Positions 51,045-59,808 of a stretch of DNA of 64,000 nucleotides are shown in pieces. A program made the position numbers and the translations under genes. Origin of the DNA: Maridesulfovibrio sp050916235 (GTDB taxonomy: Bacteria > Desulfobacterota > Desulfovibrionia > Desulfovibrionales > Desulfovibrionaceae). A model generated the notes under the pieces. The model saw only the letters and a list, made by a program, of their open reading frames with translations. It was not told the origin of the DNA and searched no databases. Every line of letters starts with the position of its first letter. Position 1 is the first letter of the stretch. The stretch lies in assembly GCF_050916235.1 (NCBI RefSeq), contig NZ_CP104854.1, forward strand, positions 1,922,001 through 1,986,000, in the 5' to 3' direction.

Positions 51045-52712
51045 CTATTTTTTGTAGACAGCTCCGGTTGAAGCAGAGGTTACATTCTGGCTGTAACGCT
51101 TGAGGAATGCGGAAGGCATTTCCTTTTCAATGGGCTTGAATTCCGCCCTGCGTCGATCCATCTCGGCTTCATCAAGTATGACGTTGATGGAGCGGCCGGG
51201 AATGTCTATCTCAATCACATCGCCGGTCTTTACGAGGCCGATTGCACCGCCGGAAGCGGCTTCCGGGGAAACGTGCCCGATCGCTGCTCCGCGGGTTCCA
51301 CCGCTGAAACGACCGTCGGTGATCAGGGCAACGTCAGCACCCAGTCCCATGCCGGCAATGGCAGAGGTCGGGGTCAGCATTTCGCGCATGCCGGGACCGC
51401 CCTTGGGGCCTTCGTAAAGAATGACCACAGCATCGCCCTTGACGATCCTGTTGCCGAGAATAGCTTCAACGGCTTCTTCTTCGGAGTTGAAGACCTTGGC
51501 GTTGCAGGTACGTTTCATCATTTCCGGAGCAACGGCGGACTGCTTAACAACACATCCGTCTTCGGCAATGTTACCGAAGAGGACTGCAATTCCGCCTTCC
51601 TTGGAGTACGGATTATCTACCGGACGGACGATTTCATTGTTGGTGATACCGGCATTGAGGGCTTTGAGGTTCTCGCCCACGGTCATGCCGGTAACGGTCA
51701 TGGCATCAAGCTCAATGCGACCGGACTTGGAAAGTTCGGCCATTACGCCTTGTATGCCGCCAGCTGCGTGAAGGTCTTCGATGTGGTTGGGACCGGCCGG
51801 AGAAAGTTTGCAGAGGTTGGGGGTAGTGCGGCTGATTTCGTCAAACACGGTCAGGTCGAGCTTGAGGCCTGCTTCGTTGAAGATGGCGGGCAGGTGCAGC
51901 ACTGTGTTGGTGGAGCAGCCCAGAGCCATATCCATGGTCACTGCGTTTTTAAGGCTCTTTGCGGTGACGATGTCGCGGGGTTTGATGTCCTTTTCCAGCA
52001 GGGTCATGATTTGTGCGCCAGCGGCCTTGGCAAGTCTGGTGCGTTCGGCCATGACTGCGGGGATGGTACCGTTGCCGGGCAGGGCCAGACCGATGGTTTC
52101 AGACAGGCAGTTCATGGAGTTGGCGGTGAACATGCCAGAACAGGAACCACAGGTGGGGCAGGCACTCTGCTCCAGTACGGAAAGTTCGTCCTCGCTCATG
52201 TTGCCGGCCTTGACCTGTCCGACTCCTTCGAAAACAGTGATCAAATCCACTTTTTTGCCATCTTTGCGACCGGCCAGCATCGGACCGCCGCTGATGATGA
52301 TGGTGGGAATGTTCAGGCGCAGGGCGGCCATGAGCATACCGGGAACAATCTTGTCACAGTTGGGGATCAGCACCAGTGCGTCAAAGGGATGCGCAGTGGC
52401 CATGATCTCGATGGAGTCCGCAATTATTTCGCGGCTGGGCAGGGAGTAGCGCATTCCGGCATGGTTCATGGCCAGTCCGTCACATACTCCGATCGCAGGA
52501 AATTCCATGGGCACGCCACCGGCCAGACGGACACCGTCCTTGACGGCACGGGTGATGGTGTTCAGGTGTACATGCCCGGGAATGATCTCGTTTGCTGCGT
52601 TGCAGATACCGATCAGGGGACGGCTTACCTCGTCCTTGGACATACCCAGTGCGTAAAGCAGGGAACGATGCGGGGCTTTCTCCAGCCCTCCAGTCATTTT
52701 TTTACTTCTCAT
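51045..52712 (-). CDS. ilvD: Dihydroxy-acid dehydratase
   Basis: This 555-residue Fe-S enzyme of branched-chain amino acid synthesis converts 2,3-dihydroxy-3-methylbutanoate (or pentanoate) to the 2-oxo acid. The conserved Cys motifs that hold the cluster are visible: NCDKIVPGM (about 123) and PTCGSCSGMFTANSMNC (about 190), with GRFSGGTRGAAIGHVSPEAA near the C-terminus supplying the active-site loop. Full length. GAGGAA lies before ATG 52712. No other ilv or leu gene is adjacent. Confidence 0.97.
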   Translation of the reverse strand: MRSKKMTGGLEKAPHRSLLYALGMSKDEVSRPLIGICNAANEIIPGHVHLNTITRAVKDGVRLAGGVPMEFPAIGVCDGLAMNHAGMRYSLPSREIIADSIEIMATAHPFDALVLIPNCDKIVPGMLMAALRLNIPTIIISGGPMLAGRKDGKKVDLITVFEGVGQVKAGNMSEDELSVLEQSACPTCGSCSGMFTANSMNCLSETIGLALPGNGTIPAVMAERTRLAKAAGAQIMTLLEKDIKPRDIVTAKSLKNAVTMDMALGCSTNTVLHLPAIFNEAGLKLDLTVFDEISRTTPNLCKLSPAGPNHIEDLHAAGGIQGVMAELSKSGRIELDAMTVTGMTVGENLKALNAGITNNEIVRPVDNPYSKEGGIAVLFGNIAEDGCVVKQSAVAPEMMKRTCNAKVFNSEEEAVEAILGNRIVKGDAVVILYEGPKGGPGMREMLTPTSAIAGMGLGADVALITDGRFSGGTRGAAIGHVSPEAASGGAIGLVKTGDVIEIDIPGRSINVILDEAEMDRRRAEFKPIEKEMPSAFLKRYSQNVTSASTGAVYKK

Positions 52713-53195
52713 TTTGATTCCTCATATTTGTATGCGTCCGGCAGCCCTGCCGGGTGGCTTGAAACCTTTTGGGAAAATGACTATTGCCTTAGTTCTGTAA
52801 AAGATGCCTCCGGCGGCTCTCCGGGGGCTTAAACCCTTTTGCAAAAGGGTTCGCTATGTGAACTGGCAAAACGTCATTGGGAAAAGAACAAAATTTTCAT
52901 CACACACAGCTAACGGCTAGTGGACCTTTGGAATTCCTGTTTGTTTAGGTAATTGCATGTGATTCTGCCGCAGAAAACCACTGTTTTGCTGAGCGGCGAT
53001 ACGACCGTATCGGGAAAAGGAGTTGGAGCCTGAATATGTTTTCAGGCCATTACCGCTATGCATGTTAATTTTGCGTCTACTGACTTTCAAAGATAGTCCG
53101 CTTTTCCGGGCGGAAAGCTTTGTCTCGAGTCTCAGGCATACTGGAAGCGGCAACTGTCTGTTCCTTATGCTCCTGCCCAGCCTGATGGTTGCCGG
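52713..53195. other. Intergenic region with repeat copy 4
   Basis: 483 bp between ftsX and ilvD, both on the minus strand. It holds the repeat at 52803-52851 and otherwise nothing recognisable. A 78-residue open frame (52917-53153, minus) has low-complexity basic sequence and no ribosome-binding site, and is not called. Confidence 0.55.
52803..52851 (+). repeat. Interspersed hairpin repeat, copy 4
   Basis: gatgcctccggcggctctccg followed by the hairpin aaaccctttt/gcaaaagggt (52831-52850). The first block and the hairpin equal those of copy 3 at 33.25 kb read on the other strand. It lies about 90 bp upstream of ilvD and about 350 bp past ftsX, so here it is not directly at a stop codon. Confidence 0.7.
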
Positions 53196-54086
53196 CTAAT
53201 GCTTAACAGCCACGAAGCTGCTCAGCATTCCTATGAGAGTGACGGTTCCCAGCAGGATAGCGCACTGTTCCGGTGGAAGGAAGTGTATCTTCATGAACAG
53301 CGGCGGAAAATTCAGGATCTCGGAAAAGAGCTGCTGGGCTCCGTAGAGGATGCCGAGAGCAATTGAGCTTCCAAAGAACCCCAGCAGGGCTCCTCCGGTA
53401 AGCAGTGGCAGCCTGATGAACCACTGTTTTGCTCCGACGAGATATAGAATTTCGATTTCGTCGTGACGGGTCATCAGGGAAAGGCGCATTGTATTGCCGA
53501 CCACAAGGGCAACCACGAAACCGAGAAAACCGATTACGGGCCACACAATGGACTGGGTCAGGTTGATCCAGCCTCTGGCAAGGTCGATCTGCAGGGGATT
53601 GTAATGAACCTTGTCCACAAAGGGAAGCCCTTTTAATTCCCGCAGAAGATTTGCTGCCCAGCGATCATTTTTTACCCCGGGCTCTATGGAAAAAGAAAGC
53701 AGTGCGGTTGGCGGCAGGGGGTTGTTCTGTTCACCAAGCCATGAAAAATCATCGGAATCACTCAACGCATCGGAAAGCTGCTTGAGTGCGTTGTCCGGCG
53801 TAAAGGTGCGGATGTCCTTGAGGCCGTCTATTGTTTCAAGATCCGCCCATTGCTTTTCGACGTCGGCAAGCGGAGCTCCGGACTGCCAGAAAATCTGGAT
53901 CTCGACCTGCCCTTTTGATTTGAGCAGCTCCTGATTCACATTGTGCAGGGTAATCATGAACAGTCCTGCCAGCAGGGAAACCATGGTTACGGCAATGAGG
54001 GTGAATATGTTCGCCAAGGGATGAAGCCCCAGATCCCGGATGCCGCGCCCGATCAGTCTGAAGAATAGAGCTAGCATGGGCAGCAC
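53196..54086 (-). CDS. ftsX: Cell-division protein FtsX
   Basis: This 296-residue membrane partner of FtsE couples the division ring to peptidoglycan hydrolases outside the membrane. It has a helix at about 22-45 (LANIFTLIAVTMVSLLAGLFM), a periplasmic loop of about 120 residues with the FtsX pattern (FWQSGAPLADVEKQWADLETIDGLKDI, FVDKVHYN), then three helices (about 175-290) with FtsX/MacB-like MRLSLMTRHDEIEILYLVGAKQWFIR. ATG 54086 lies within the end of ftsE (16-bp overlap), with GGAG 8 nt upstream. Confidence 0.93.
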   Translation of the reverse strand: MLPMLALFFRLIGRGIRDLGLHPLANIFTLIAVTMVSLLAGLFMITLHNVNQELLKSKGQVEIQIFWQSGAPLADVEKQWADLETIDGLKDIRTFTPDNALKQLSDALSDSDDFSWLGEQNNPLPPTALLSFSIEPGVKNDRWAANLLRELKGLPFVDKVHYNPLQIDLARGWINLTQSIVWPVIGFLGFVVALVVGNTMRLSLMTRHDEIEILYLVGAKQWFIRLPLLTGGALLGFFGSSIALGILYGAQQLFSEILNFPPLFMKIHFLPPEQCAILLGTVTLIGMLSSFVAVKH

Positions 54087-54760
54087 TCCTCAAGCAGATG
54101 GGCCGGGGGATCGCAGAGCTGGCCGTCTTCAAGGTGGATTATCCTTGCATCAGGGACAGTGCGCAGTATCTCTCGGCTGTGTGTTGCCATCACCACAGTT
54201 GTTCCGTGGGTGTTGAACTGCTTGAAGACTTCCATAAGATGTAGGGATAGTTCAAAATCGAGGTTCCCGGTGGGTTCGTCGGCAAGGATGAGCTTGGGGT
54301 TTACCACCATGGCCCTTGCGATAGCCACCCGCTGCTGTTCGCCCCCTGAAAGCTGGCGGCACTTGGTGTAGCTTTTGTTCTCAAGCCCCAAAGCCCTGAT
54401 GATGGCCCGGACCCTTTTGTCGACTGTGGATTTCGGCATGCTGCGTACGGTAAGGGCCAGCGCCACGTTTTCGTATACGGAACGGTTCGGCAGGATTTTG
54501 AAATCCTGAAAGACCACGCCGAGCTCGCGGCGCAGCATGGGAATCTGGCCTCGCTTCATATCGTGCAGATCAAAGCCCGCAACAGTGGCCTGACCGCGTT
54601 TAAGCGGAAGGGCTCCGTACAGGAGGCGCATCAGTGTTGTTTTTCCCGCTCCGGAGTGGCCGGTCAGGAAAATAAATTCGCCCTTGCCTATGTGCAGGGA
54701 TACATCTTTCAGAGCCCAGTTGGGCCCGAAGCTGTGGGAAAGCCGGTTCAGCCGGATCAT
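54071..54760 (-). CDS. ftsE: Cell-division ATPase FtsE
   Basis: This 229-residue ABC-type ATPase has Walker A GHSGAGKTT (about 36-44), Q-loop VFQDFKIL, signature LSGGEQQRVAIARAM, Walker B LILADEPTGNLD and H-loop MATHSREIL. It binds FtsX at the division site and powers signalling to murein hydrolases; it is not expected to transport a substrate. The lipoprotein gene lies 20 bp upstream and ftsX overlaps downstream, forming a three-gene operon. The C-terminus ends in a Cys-rich LLEECCPC, longer than in E. coli. Confidence 0.95.
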   Translation of the reverse strand: MIRLNRLSHSFGPNWALKDVSLHIGKGEFIFLTGHSGAGKTTLMRLLYGALPLKRGQATVAGFDLHDMKRGQIPMLRRELGVVFQDFKILPNRSVYENVALALTVRSMPKSTVDKRVRAIIRALGLENKSYTKCRQLSGGEQQRVAIARAMVVNPKLILADEPTGNLDFELSLHLMEVFKQFNTHGTTVVMATHSREILRTVPDARIIHLEDGQLCDPPAHLLEECCPC

Positions 54761-54780
54761 TCAAGCACCCGTGAGCGGAA

Positions 54781-55134
54781 TTAGAATTTCACGTCGAGGG
54801 TCTGGCCGTCGGAGATGGAGCATTTTCCTGTGCCGCCGCCCTCGAAACCCTTGGCGGAATCATTGAGAGAGAAAGTGCATTGCATGCTGACGCCGTTGGC
54901 ATCAAAAAGTGTAACGCTCTTTTGGCCGTATTTCATTTCTCCGCTGAATACGGTTTCATCAGGCATCTGCGCTCTGACAGTATATTTTCTGAGGCCGCGG
55001 ATATCAGCCGCCACCATCTGGGCCGGTCCGAGAGTGTCACCTTCGCCGGAAACCAGTTCGCCGTTCATGGTGACCGGTGCGCAGGCGGCAAAGCCGAGCA
55101 GCATCACGGATATTATAAGGAATCTGTAGATCAT
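54781..55134 (-). CDS. Small lipoprotein in the ftsEX operon
   Basis: This 117-residue predicted lipoprotein starts at ATG 55134, which has AGGAG about 8 nt upstream; the frame further back is unsupported. MIYRFLIISVMLLGFAAC gives a signal peptide with lipobox GFAAC (Cys18). The mature part is beta-rich with two Cys (MQCTFSLND, GTGKCSISDG) that could form a disulfide. No family is recognised. Its place directly ahead of ftsE suggests a role at the cell envelope during division, but this rests on position only. Confidence 0.8.
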   Translation of the reverse strand: MIYRFLIISVMLLGFAACAPVTMNGELVSGEGDTLGPAQMVAADIRGLRKYTVRAQMPDETVFSGEMKYGQKSVTLFDANGVSMQCTFSLNDSAKGFEGGGTGKCSISDGQTLDVKF

Positions 55135-55467
55135 TGTTGTTCTCCTTGCCTGAGTTTGTAGCAGGGCCGGGCTGCTTTTGCAAAAAACATTATCATTTCC
55201 CAGTCCGTCATATCCGCTTTTTGACAAGCGCTGTTAAAAGGATAGGGAAAATTTCTTACAGACCATAGAAATATTTACCTCTGGACTGTTTTCATTTAAG
55301 TTCCGCTGTAAAGCATGGACCGGATTCATTCCCTGAAAACATCCCGGCAGTTGAGTGCCGTCACAAGATTCAGGCTATAACTGACTGAAATCATATGTTT
55401 CGGTATATGCTTGTACATTGTAGGTGGCCCAGGGAGCAACATATAACTCAAGCAGCAGGAAAGAGAT
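55135..55467. other. Intergenic region between divergent genes
   Basis: 333 bp shared by the lipoprotein-ftsE-ftsX operon and the aminotransferase gene, presumably with both promoters. No clear promoter pair, operator or hairpin stands out. Confidence 0.5.
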
Positions 55468-56643
55468 ATGAAAATTTCTGAAAGACTTATGAGAGCCAAG
55501 CCGTCCGCAACTCTGGCAGTCAATGCCAAGGCACAGGAGTTGCGCGCACAGGGTAAGGAAATTGTCAGCCTTGCGGTTGGCGAGCCTGATTTCCCCACTC
55601 CGGCACATGTCTGTGAAGCTATGAAGAAAGCCGTCGATGACGGGTTTCACCGCTACACCGCAGTACCCGGCCTTCCGGAACTGCGCAAGGCTGTTGCCGA
55701 TTATTACGGCAGGTTTTACGGAGCCAAAGCGGCTGCGGAGAACACCATCGTAAGTAATGGCGGCAAGCATTCTCTGTACAACCTGTTCATGGCCCTCATT
55801 GATCCGGGCGACGAAGTTCTTATTCCTGCCCCCTACTGGGTCAGCTATCCGGCAATGGTGGAACTGGCCGAAGGTAAGCCGGTAATTGTTCCCACAACAG
55901 CCGAGTCAGGATTTCTGGCTGAAATCAAGGATCTCGAAGCAGCCTGCACCAACAGGACCAAACTGCTCATCCTGAACACCCCCTCCAACCCTACCGGTGG
56001 GCATTACCCTCAGGCACAACTTGATGAAATAGCCAACTGGGCCAAGTCCAAAGGCATCTTCATTGTTTCCGATGAAGTTTACGACCGCCTCGTCTATGCT
56101 CCTGCAGATTACTCCACCCTGGCCAACTTCTGGGAAAAGAATCCTGAAGATGTCGCCATCGTAGGCGCACTTTCCAAGAGCTTTGCCATGACCGGCTGGC
56201 GCGTTGGAACAGCTCTTGCCCATCCTGATCTGGTCAAAGCCATGATCAAGATTCAGGGCCAGTCCACCTCCAACGTCAACACCATGGCCCAGAAGGCAGC
56301 ACTGGCTGCTTTTGAAGGTCCATGGGATCTCATTGACGAAATGAAGGTGGCCTTCCAGAGACGTCGCGACCTGGCATATGACATTATTACTTCCTGGCCC
56401 GGAGCAATCTGCGCCAAACCGGACGGAGCTTTCTACCTCTTCCCGGTTCTGGACGCCTTCTACACCGAGGAAACCCCTGATTCCGCTTCCATGTGCACCA
56501 AAATACTGGAAGAAGCCGGCGTTGCCCTCGTACCAGGTTCCGCCTTCGGCGATGACCGCTGCATCCGCTTCTCCTATGCCGTTGACGATGAAGTTCTCAA
56601 AACTTCACTGAATAAAATCGGTAATGTGTTGATGAACAAATAA
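55468..56643 (+). CDS. Aspartate aminotransferase (class I, subgroup Ib type)
   Basis: This 391-residue PLP enzyme transfers the amino group between aspartate and 2-oxoglutarate. Motifs: LAVGEPDFPTPAHV, NGGKHSLYNLFMALIDPGDE, PAPYWVSYP, NTPSNPTGGHYP, SDEVYDRLVY, GALSKSFAMTGWRVG (PLP Lys about 235) and CIRFSYA (substrate-binding Arg). The pattern fits the Ib subgroup of thermophile-type AATs, which may also accept prephenate in some species. AGGAAAGAG precedes ATG 55468. The pgi gene follows after 97 bp on the same strand. Confidence 0.93.
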   Translation: MKISERLMRAKPSATLAVNAKAQELRAQGKEIVSLAVGEPDFPTPAHVCEAMKKAVDDGFHRYTAVPGLPELRKAVADYYGRFYGAKAAAENTIVSNGGKHSLYNLFMALIDPGDEVLIPAPYWVSYPAMVELAEGKPVIVPTTAESGFLAEIKDLEAACTNRTKLLILNTPSNPTGGHYPQAQLDEIANWAKSKGIFIVSDEVYDRLVYAPADYSTLANFWEKNPEDVAIVGALSKSFAMTGWRVGTALAHPDLVKAMIKIQGQSTSNVNTMAQKAALAAFEGPWDLIDEMKVAFQRRRDLAYDIITSWPGAICAKPDGAFYLFPVLDAFYTEETPDSASMCTKILEEAGVALVPGSAFGDDRCIRFSYAVDDEVLKTSLNKIGNVLMNK

Positions 56644-56740
56644 AAATTACGTAAAGATAGTCATATTTGAGAGACTGCAATTCCCCTTCCGGTTCTCTGC
56701 CGGAAGGGGATATAACACCATAAATATATGGAGATCGAAT

Positions 56741-58084
56741 ATGGCTGCCAATGTTCTTGACTGGACCGACAGTTGGTTTGAAAAGCTTGATTCAGAATCC
56801 AAGGCGGATTCCGCGGGCAGTATCGCCGCCCGTTTCAGCGGTGAAGTGGCCGCTGGTAAACTGCCCTTCTGCTCCATGCCGTTCATGGCCGAGCTGCTTC
56901 ATGAGCTGGACGGTCTTGAGGATTACGTAAAAAGTTTCGATCATATGCTTCTGCTGGGTATCGGCGGGTCCGCACTTGGTGCCCGGGCCTTGCAGAAGGC
57001 TTTCTTCCCACAGCAGGATCAGCCCTGCCACAATGGGCCATGGCTCTGGATCGCGGACAATGTCTGCGCCAAGACCCTAGATGCCTACCTTGAAAAACTC
57101 CCTCTTGGTAAAACTCTGGTCGCTGTTGTTTCCAAATCCGGAGGCACCATTGAAACCATCAGCCAGTATTTTCTCGTCCGTGAGAAAATGCAGGAAGCCC
57201 TTGGCAACAGATGGAACCGGAACACAATTTTCATTACCGACAAGGAAAAAGGTTTTCTGCGGGAACAGGCGGATGAACTCAATATCCGCACTCTGGAAGT
57301 TCCCGACAACCTCGGCGGGCGATATTCTGTGCTGTCTGCTGTAGGTCTTCTTCCGGCCATGTTTCTCGGGATAGACTACCGCGCACTTGTGGAAGGTGCT
57401 GCGGCTGTCCTTTCCCCGCTCGCATCATCCAATCTGAATGCCGATTCCCTGCGCAACCATCCGTCATTCAAGCTGGCCTGTTGGGGATCAACCCTCATGG
57501 ACAAAGGCTATAACGAGCTGATCTTCTTTTCCTATGTCCCGCAGTGGGCCTGTTTCGGGCAGTGGTTTGCTCAGCTCTGGGCCGAAAGCCTCGGTAAGGA
57601 AGGCAAGGGAAGCCAGCCTATTCCGGCTGTCGGTGCTACGGACCAACATTCGGTGAACCAGATGTTTCTGGATGGTCCGCGCAACAAGGGCTGCCTGTTC
57701 CTGACCTGCCCATCACTGCCGCAGGGAATGCCTTTCCCGGACGCGCTCCCGGAAAAATTCTCCTATCTCAAGGGGCAGAATTTCGGTGAGCTGATTCACG
57801 CGGAAGGACTGGGCACAAAAATGGCTCTTTCTGCCAACAAAGTACCGCTGGTCGAGATGAAGATGGTTTCTGATAACGAAGAAGCCGCAGGAAGACTCAT
57901 GGGGCTGTTGATGGCGGCCACAATCTTCACCGGCTGGCTCATGGAGATTAACCCCATAGATCAGCCTGCAGTTGAAATGGGCAAGTTGCTTGCCAAGGCT
58001 AAGCTCGGTGCTTCAGGGCTTGAAAGGGAGAAGGAAAGCCTGAGCAGCTTCTTGAGCACCAAACGGGAAGTTCAGGATTTCTAG
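56741..58084 (+). CDS. pgi: Glucose-6-phosphate isomerase
   Basis: This 447-residue enzyme interconverts glucose-6-phosphate and fructose-6-phosphate. Signature regions: LLGIGGSALGARALQKAF, VSKSGGTIETISQYFLV, PDNLGGRYSVLSAVGLLPA, and the C-terminal GATDQHSVNQMF with the active-site His. The length matches the short bacterial PGI group. TGGAGAT lies before ATG 56741. A degenerate fragment of the interspersed repeat (gatgcctccgtaagg) follows the stop codon. Confidence 0.95.
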   Translation: MAANVLDWTDSWFEKLDSESKADSAGSIAARFSGEVAAGKLPFCSMPFMAELLHELDGLEDYVKSFDHMLLLGIGGSALGARALQKAFFPQQDQPCHNGPWLWIADNVCAKTLDAYLEKLPLGKTLVAVVSKSGGTIETISQYFLVREKMQEALGNRWNRNTIFITDKEKGFLREQADELNIRTLEVPDNLGGRYSVLSAVGLLPAMFLGIDYRALVEGAAAVLSPLASSNLNADSLRNHPSFKLACWGSTLMDKGYNELIFFSYVPQWACFGQWFAQLWAESLGKEGKGSQPIPAVGATDQHSVNQMFLDGPRNKGCLFLTCPSLPQGMPFPDALPEKFSYLKGQNFGELIHAEGLGTKMALSANKVPLVEMKMVSDNEEAAGRLMGLLMAATIFTGWLMEINPIDQPAVEMGKLLAKAKLGASGLEREKESLSSFLSTKREVQDF

Positions 58085-58189
58085 CAATTCTTTAAAATAG
58101 CGCTGATGCCTCCGTAAGGTCTCTTTGGAACTTTCGGGGGCTTCTTTTTTTCGGATCTGGGATGGCTTAATGCTGTTGAATGGATTCCG

Positions 58190-58387
58190 TTGTGGAATTG
58201 CCGGAGCGGGATAATACAGGAATTGCTTTTCCTGCCTGCCTTTACTACAGATTGTCCCTGGGCAGTTCAATCGGGACACTCTGATCTGACTGATCTGATC
58301 GTAACCGACAGGTGCGGCGTGCTTTGGATTTCAGGCCTGAAAAGCCTGCCCCCGGATGTCCATGCAAAGCTCAATGAAGGGCGCTGA
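58190..58387 (+). CDS. Doubtful small open frame downstream of pgi
   Basis: From TTG 58190 the frame gives 65 residues (..TTDCPWAVQSGHSDLTDLIV.., ..CGVLWISGLKSLPPD..HAKLNEGR) and stays open further upstream without an ATG or ribosome-binding site. The C-terminal half reads like coding sequence. It may be a remnant or part of a gene with an unusual start; no family is recognised. The rest of 58085-58429 holds only the repeat fragment near 58109-58150. Confidence 0.25.
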   Translation: MWNCRSGIIQELLFLPAFTTDCPWAVQSGHSDLTDLIVTDRCGVLWISGLKSLPPDVHAKLNEGR

Positions 58388-58429
58388 AGTGCAACAACCT
58401 AAAGTCCAGACCGGTCTGCAAGGGAACTG

Positions 58430-58585
58430 ATGTTTAAGCTACTAGTTTTCATTTCCATCCTGATTATGATTTTCGGTTACCGTAAGAGGCAGAAAGCCAG
58501 AGGCGGTATAGATATTAACACCATTCTGCTGGCGGCACTGGTTGTCCTTTTTCTGATTTCGCTCCTTACCAGATTTCAAAATTGA
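58430..58585 (+). CDS. 51-residue membrane protein
   Basis: A complete short frame, ATG 58430 to TGA 58583-58585, with GGGA 5 nt before the start. It has two hydrophobic helices (about 3-16, LLVFISILIMIFG, and about 31-46, TILLAALVVLFLISLL) joined by a basic loop YRKRQKARGG. This would place the loop in the cytoplasm and both ends outside, or the reverse. The family is unknown; many small hairpin membrane proteins look like this. Confidence 0.5.
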   Translation: MFKLLVFISILIMIFGYRKRQKARGGIDINTILLAALVVLFLISLLTRFQN

Positions 58586-58986
58586 TATTTACCAATGCTT
58601 TTATGGTTATCGATAGTTGTTCGATAATCAAAAGGGAGGCCTCAAATTAATGCCTTGAAATGGGCCCTCGGAGATCATGGTTGCCTCAAACGGCCTCCTC
58701 GCTGAAGAGCACAAAGATATAGGGGGACTATTCTGACAAGCAGCAATTACATAGCAGTCCGGTTGATTTTCCTGGAAATGGTTTCTGGCTGTTCCTCGCT
58801 CCTGAGCACATAGTGTTGTTTTATAAGGGGGCGTTTGCGTATGATCCATTTAGATGAGTTGATCTGGATGAGTTGTGTGGAAATTTGAAAGTGTCAGCCA
58901 TGCCTCTCATGTTATGTTAGATGATAGGTAGGTTAGCAGCGCTTATTTCAGCTCTCTAAAAGACGTATTTGATTTACGATAAGCGG

Positions 58987-58992
58987 TATAAT
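58987..58992 (+). promoter_or_regulatory. Candidate -10 element of a small RNA gene
   Basis: A perfect TATAAT. The matching -35 (around 58964-58969, cgtatt) is weak. Transcription would begin near 58999 and run to the strong terminator at 59146-59187. Confidence 0.3.
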
Positions 58993-58998
58993 AGTGAG

Positions 58999-59190
58999 TG
59001 CTGTCGGGATGGATGGTTCCCACTCCGAATCCGTTTTTCAGCAGAATCGGGTTGATTTATGCTATAGCGCCGGGTAATGTTACATTTCGCTGGCTGGCAC
59101 GACTCCACTCGTTGTCAGCTGTGGTCCGTATATGACCTCTGTTTTGAAGCGACAGCCGTCTTGAGACGGCTGTCGCTTCTGTCTTTTTTA
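58999..59190 (+). ncRNA. Candidate structured small RNA (about 190 nt)
   Basis: The stretch lies between a TATAAT box and a 16-bp terminator hairpin and contains no reading frame of note. It can form a stem ctggcacga / tcgttgtcag (about 59094-59120, one bulge) and a small ggga/tccc hairpin near 59013-59031. The length is near that of 6S RNA, but I cannot show the 6S central bubble, so no name is given. Extent and strand rest on the terminator. Confidence 0.35.
59146..59187 (+). terminator. Strong terminator with no protein gene before it
   Basis: gaagcgacagccgtct (59146-59161) and its exact complement (59164-59179) form a 16-bp stem over a 2-nt loop, followed by tgtctttttt. The nearest upstream coding frame on this strand ends 560 bp earlier. 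Confidence 0.9.
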
Positions 59191-59808
59191 GTTGGCTTTC
59201 CCCCTTAGCCGAACAAATGTTGTTTCCAGCGGACTGTTGAGCTGATTTGGATCTGGTCAGTTGATTTTGTCGTCGGGCAAGGGGGCCAAGGCATTTCTTT
59301 TTTTCATGTCCGTAAGACTCGAGGCAAAGCTCCTCGCCTATCGGCTAGTGGGGATTTGGAATTTCTTCAGGTTGTTGCTTTAATGAAACTCCTCATGAGG
59401 TTGTTATTTGCGCAGCTAAGACAATAATCATTTTTCATAGCCTTTCATGCAGCTGTAAGCATAGATATGTTCAAATTAAGCTTTGTATTGTTATATTATT
59501 ATTGACTTACCTGTCTTAAAAAGTTATCGATAAGTCAGTTGAAATATACGTCTATTTTTTGCGCATTCTGTCGCTGACGATCTTAACTCCTTCAGGTCTC
59601 AGTTGTAAGAAGAATGCGGTCTTGGGCGGAGCCGGATAGGAGAGATAATTGCTTCCTGTTTTGAGGGTACCCGGTTTCAAAATCGAGAGCCTGTTTTTCT
59701 GGCTCCGGCCCGCCCAGCCCCTTTGCATCATCTTTTGTCTCTTGCCGATGATCGTTTTTGGGGGCTGAAGCTTCCCGTAACCATATCAAACCAGGAACTG
59801 GAATCTAT

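Larger units (their letters stand above)
58586..59808. other. 1.2-kb gene-poor region
   Basis: No open frame has both coding character and a start signal. It contains the paired motif TTATCGA..TCGATAA (58607-58627), the candidate RNA at 58999-59190 with its terminator, and a promoter-like TTGACT-N17-TATCGA (59502-59530), whose right half overlaps the palindrome ttatcgataa (59524-59533). The last lies about 280 bp before the MerR-type gene. Confidence 0.55.

Noticed and set aside
51273..52832. 519-residue open frame on the plus strand
   Set aside because: It is antisense to ilvD in a frame kept open by codon bias; low-complexity Gly/His-rich sequence, no ribosome-binding site.
52917..53153. 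78-residue minus-strand frame between ftsX and ilvD
   Set aside because: Basic low-complexity sequence, no ribosome-binding site, no similarity seen.
52911..59366. Shared cggctagtgg...tttggaatt stretch near 52911 and 59342
   Set aside because: About 19 of 26 bases agree with no hairpin or flanking similarity; could be chance.
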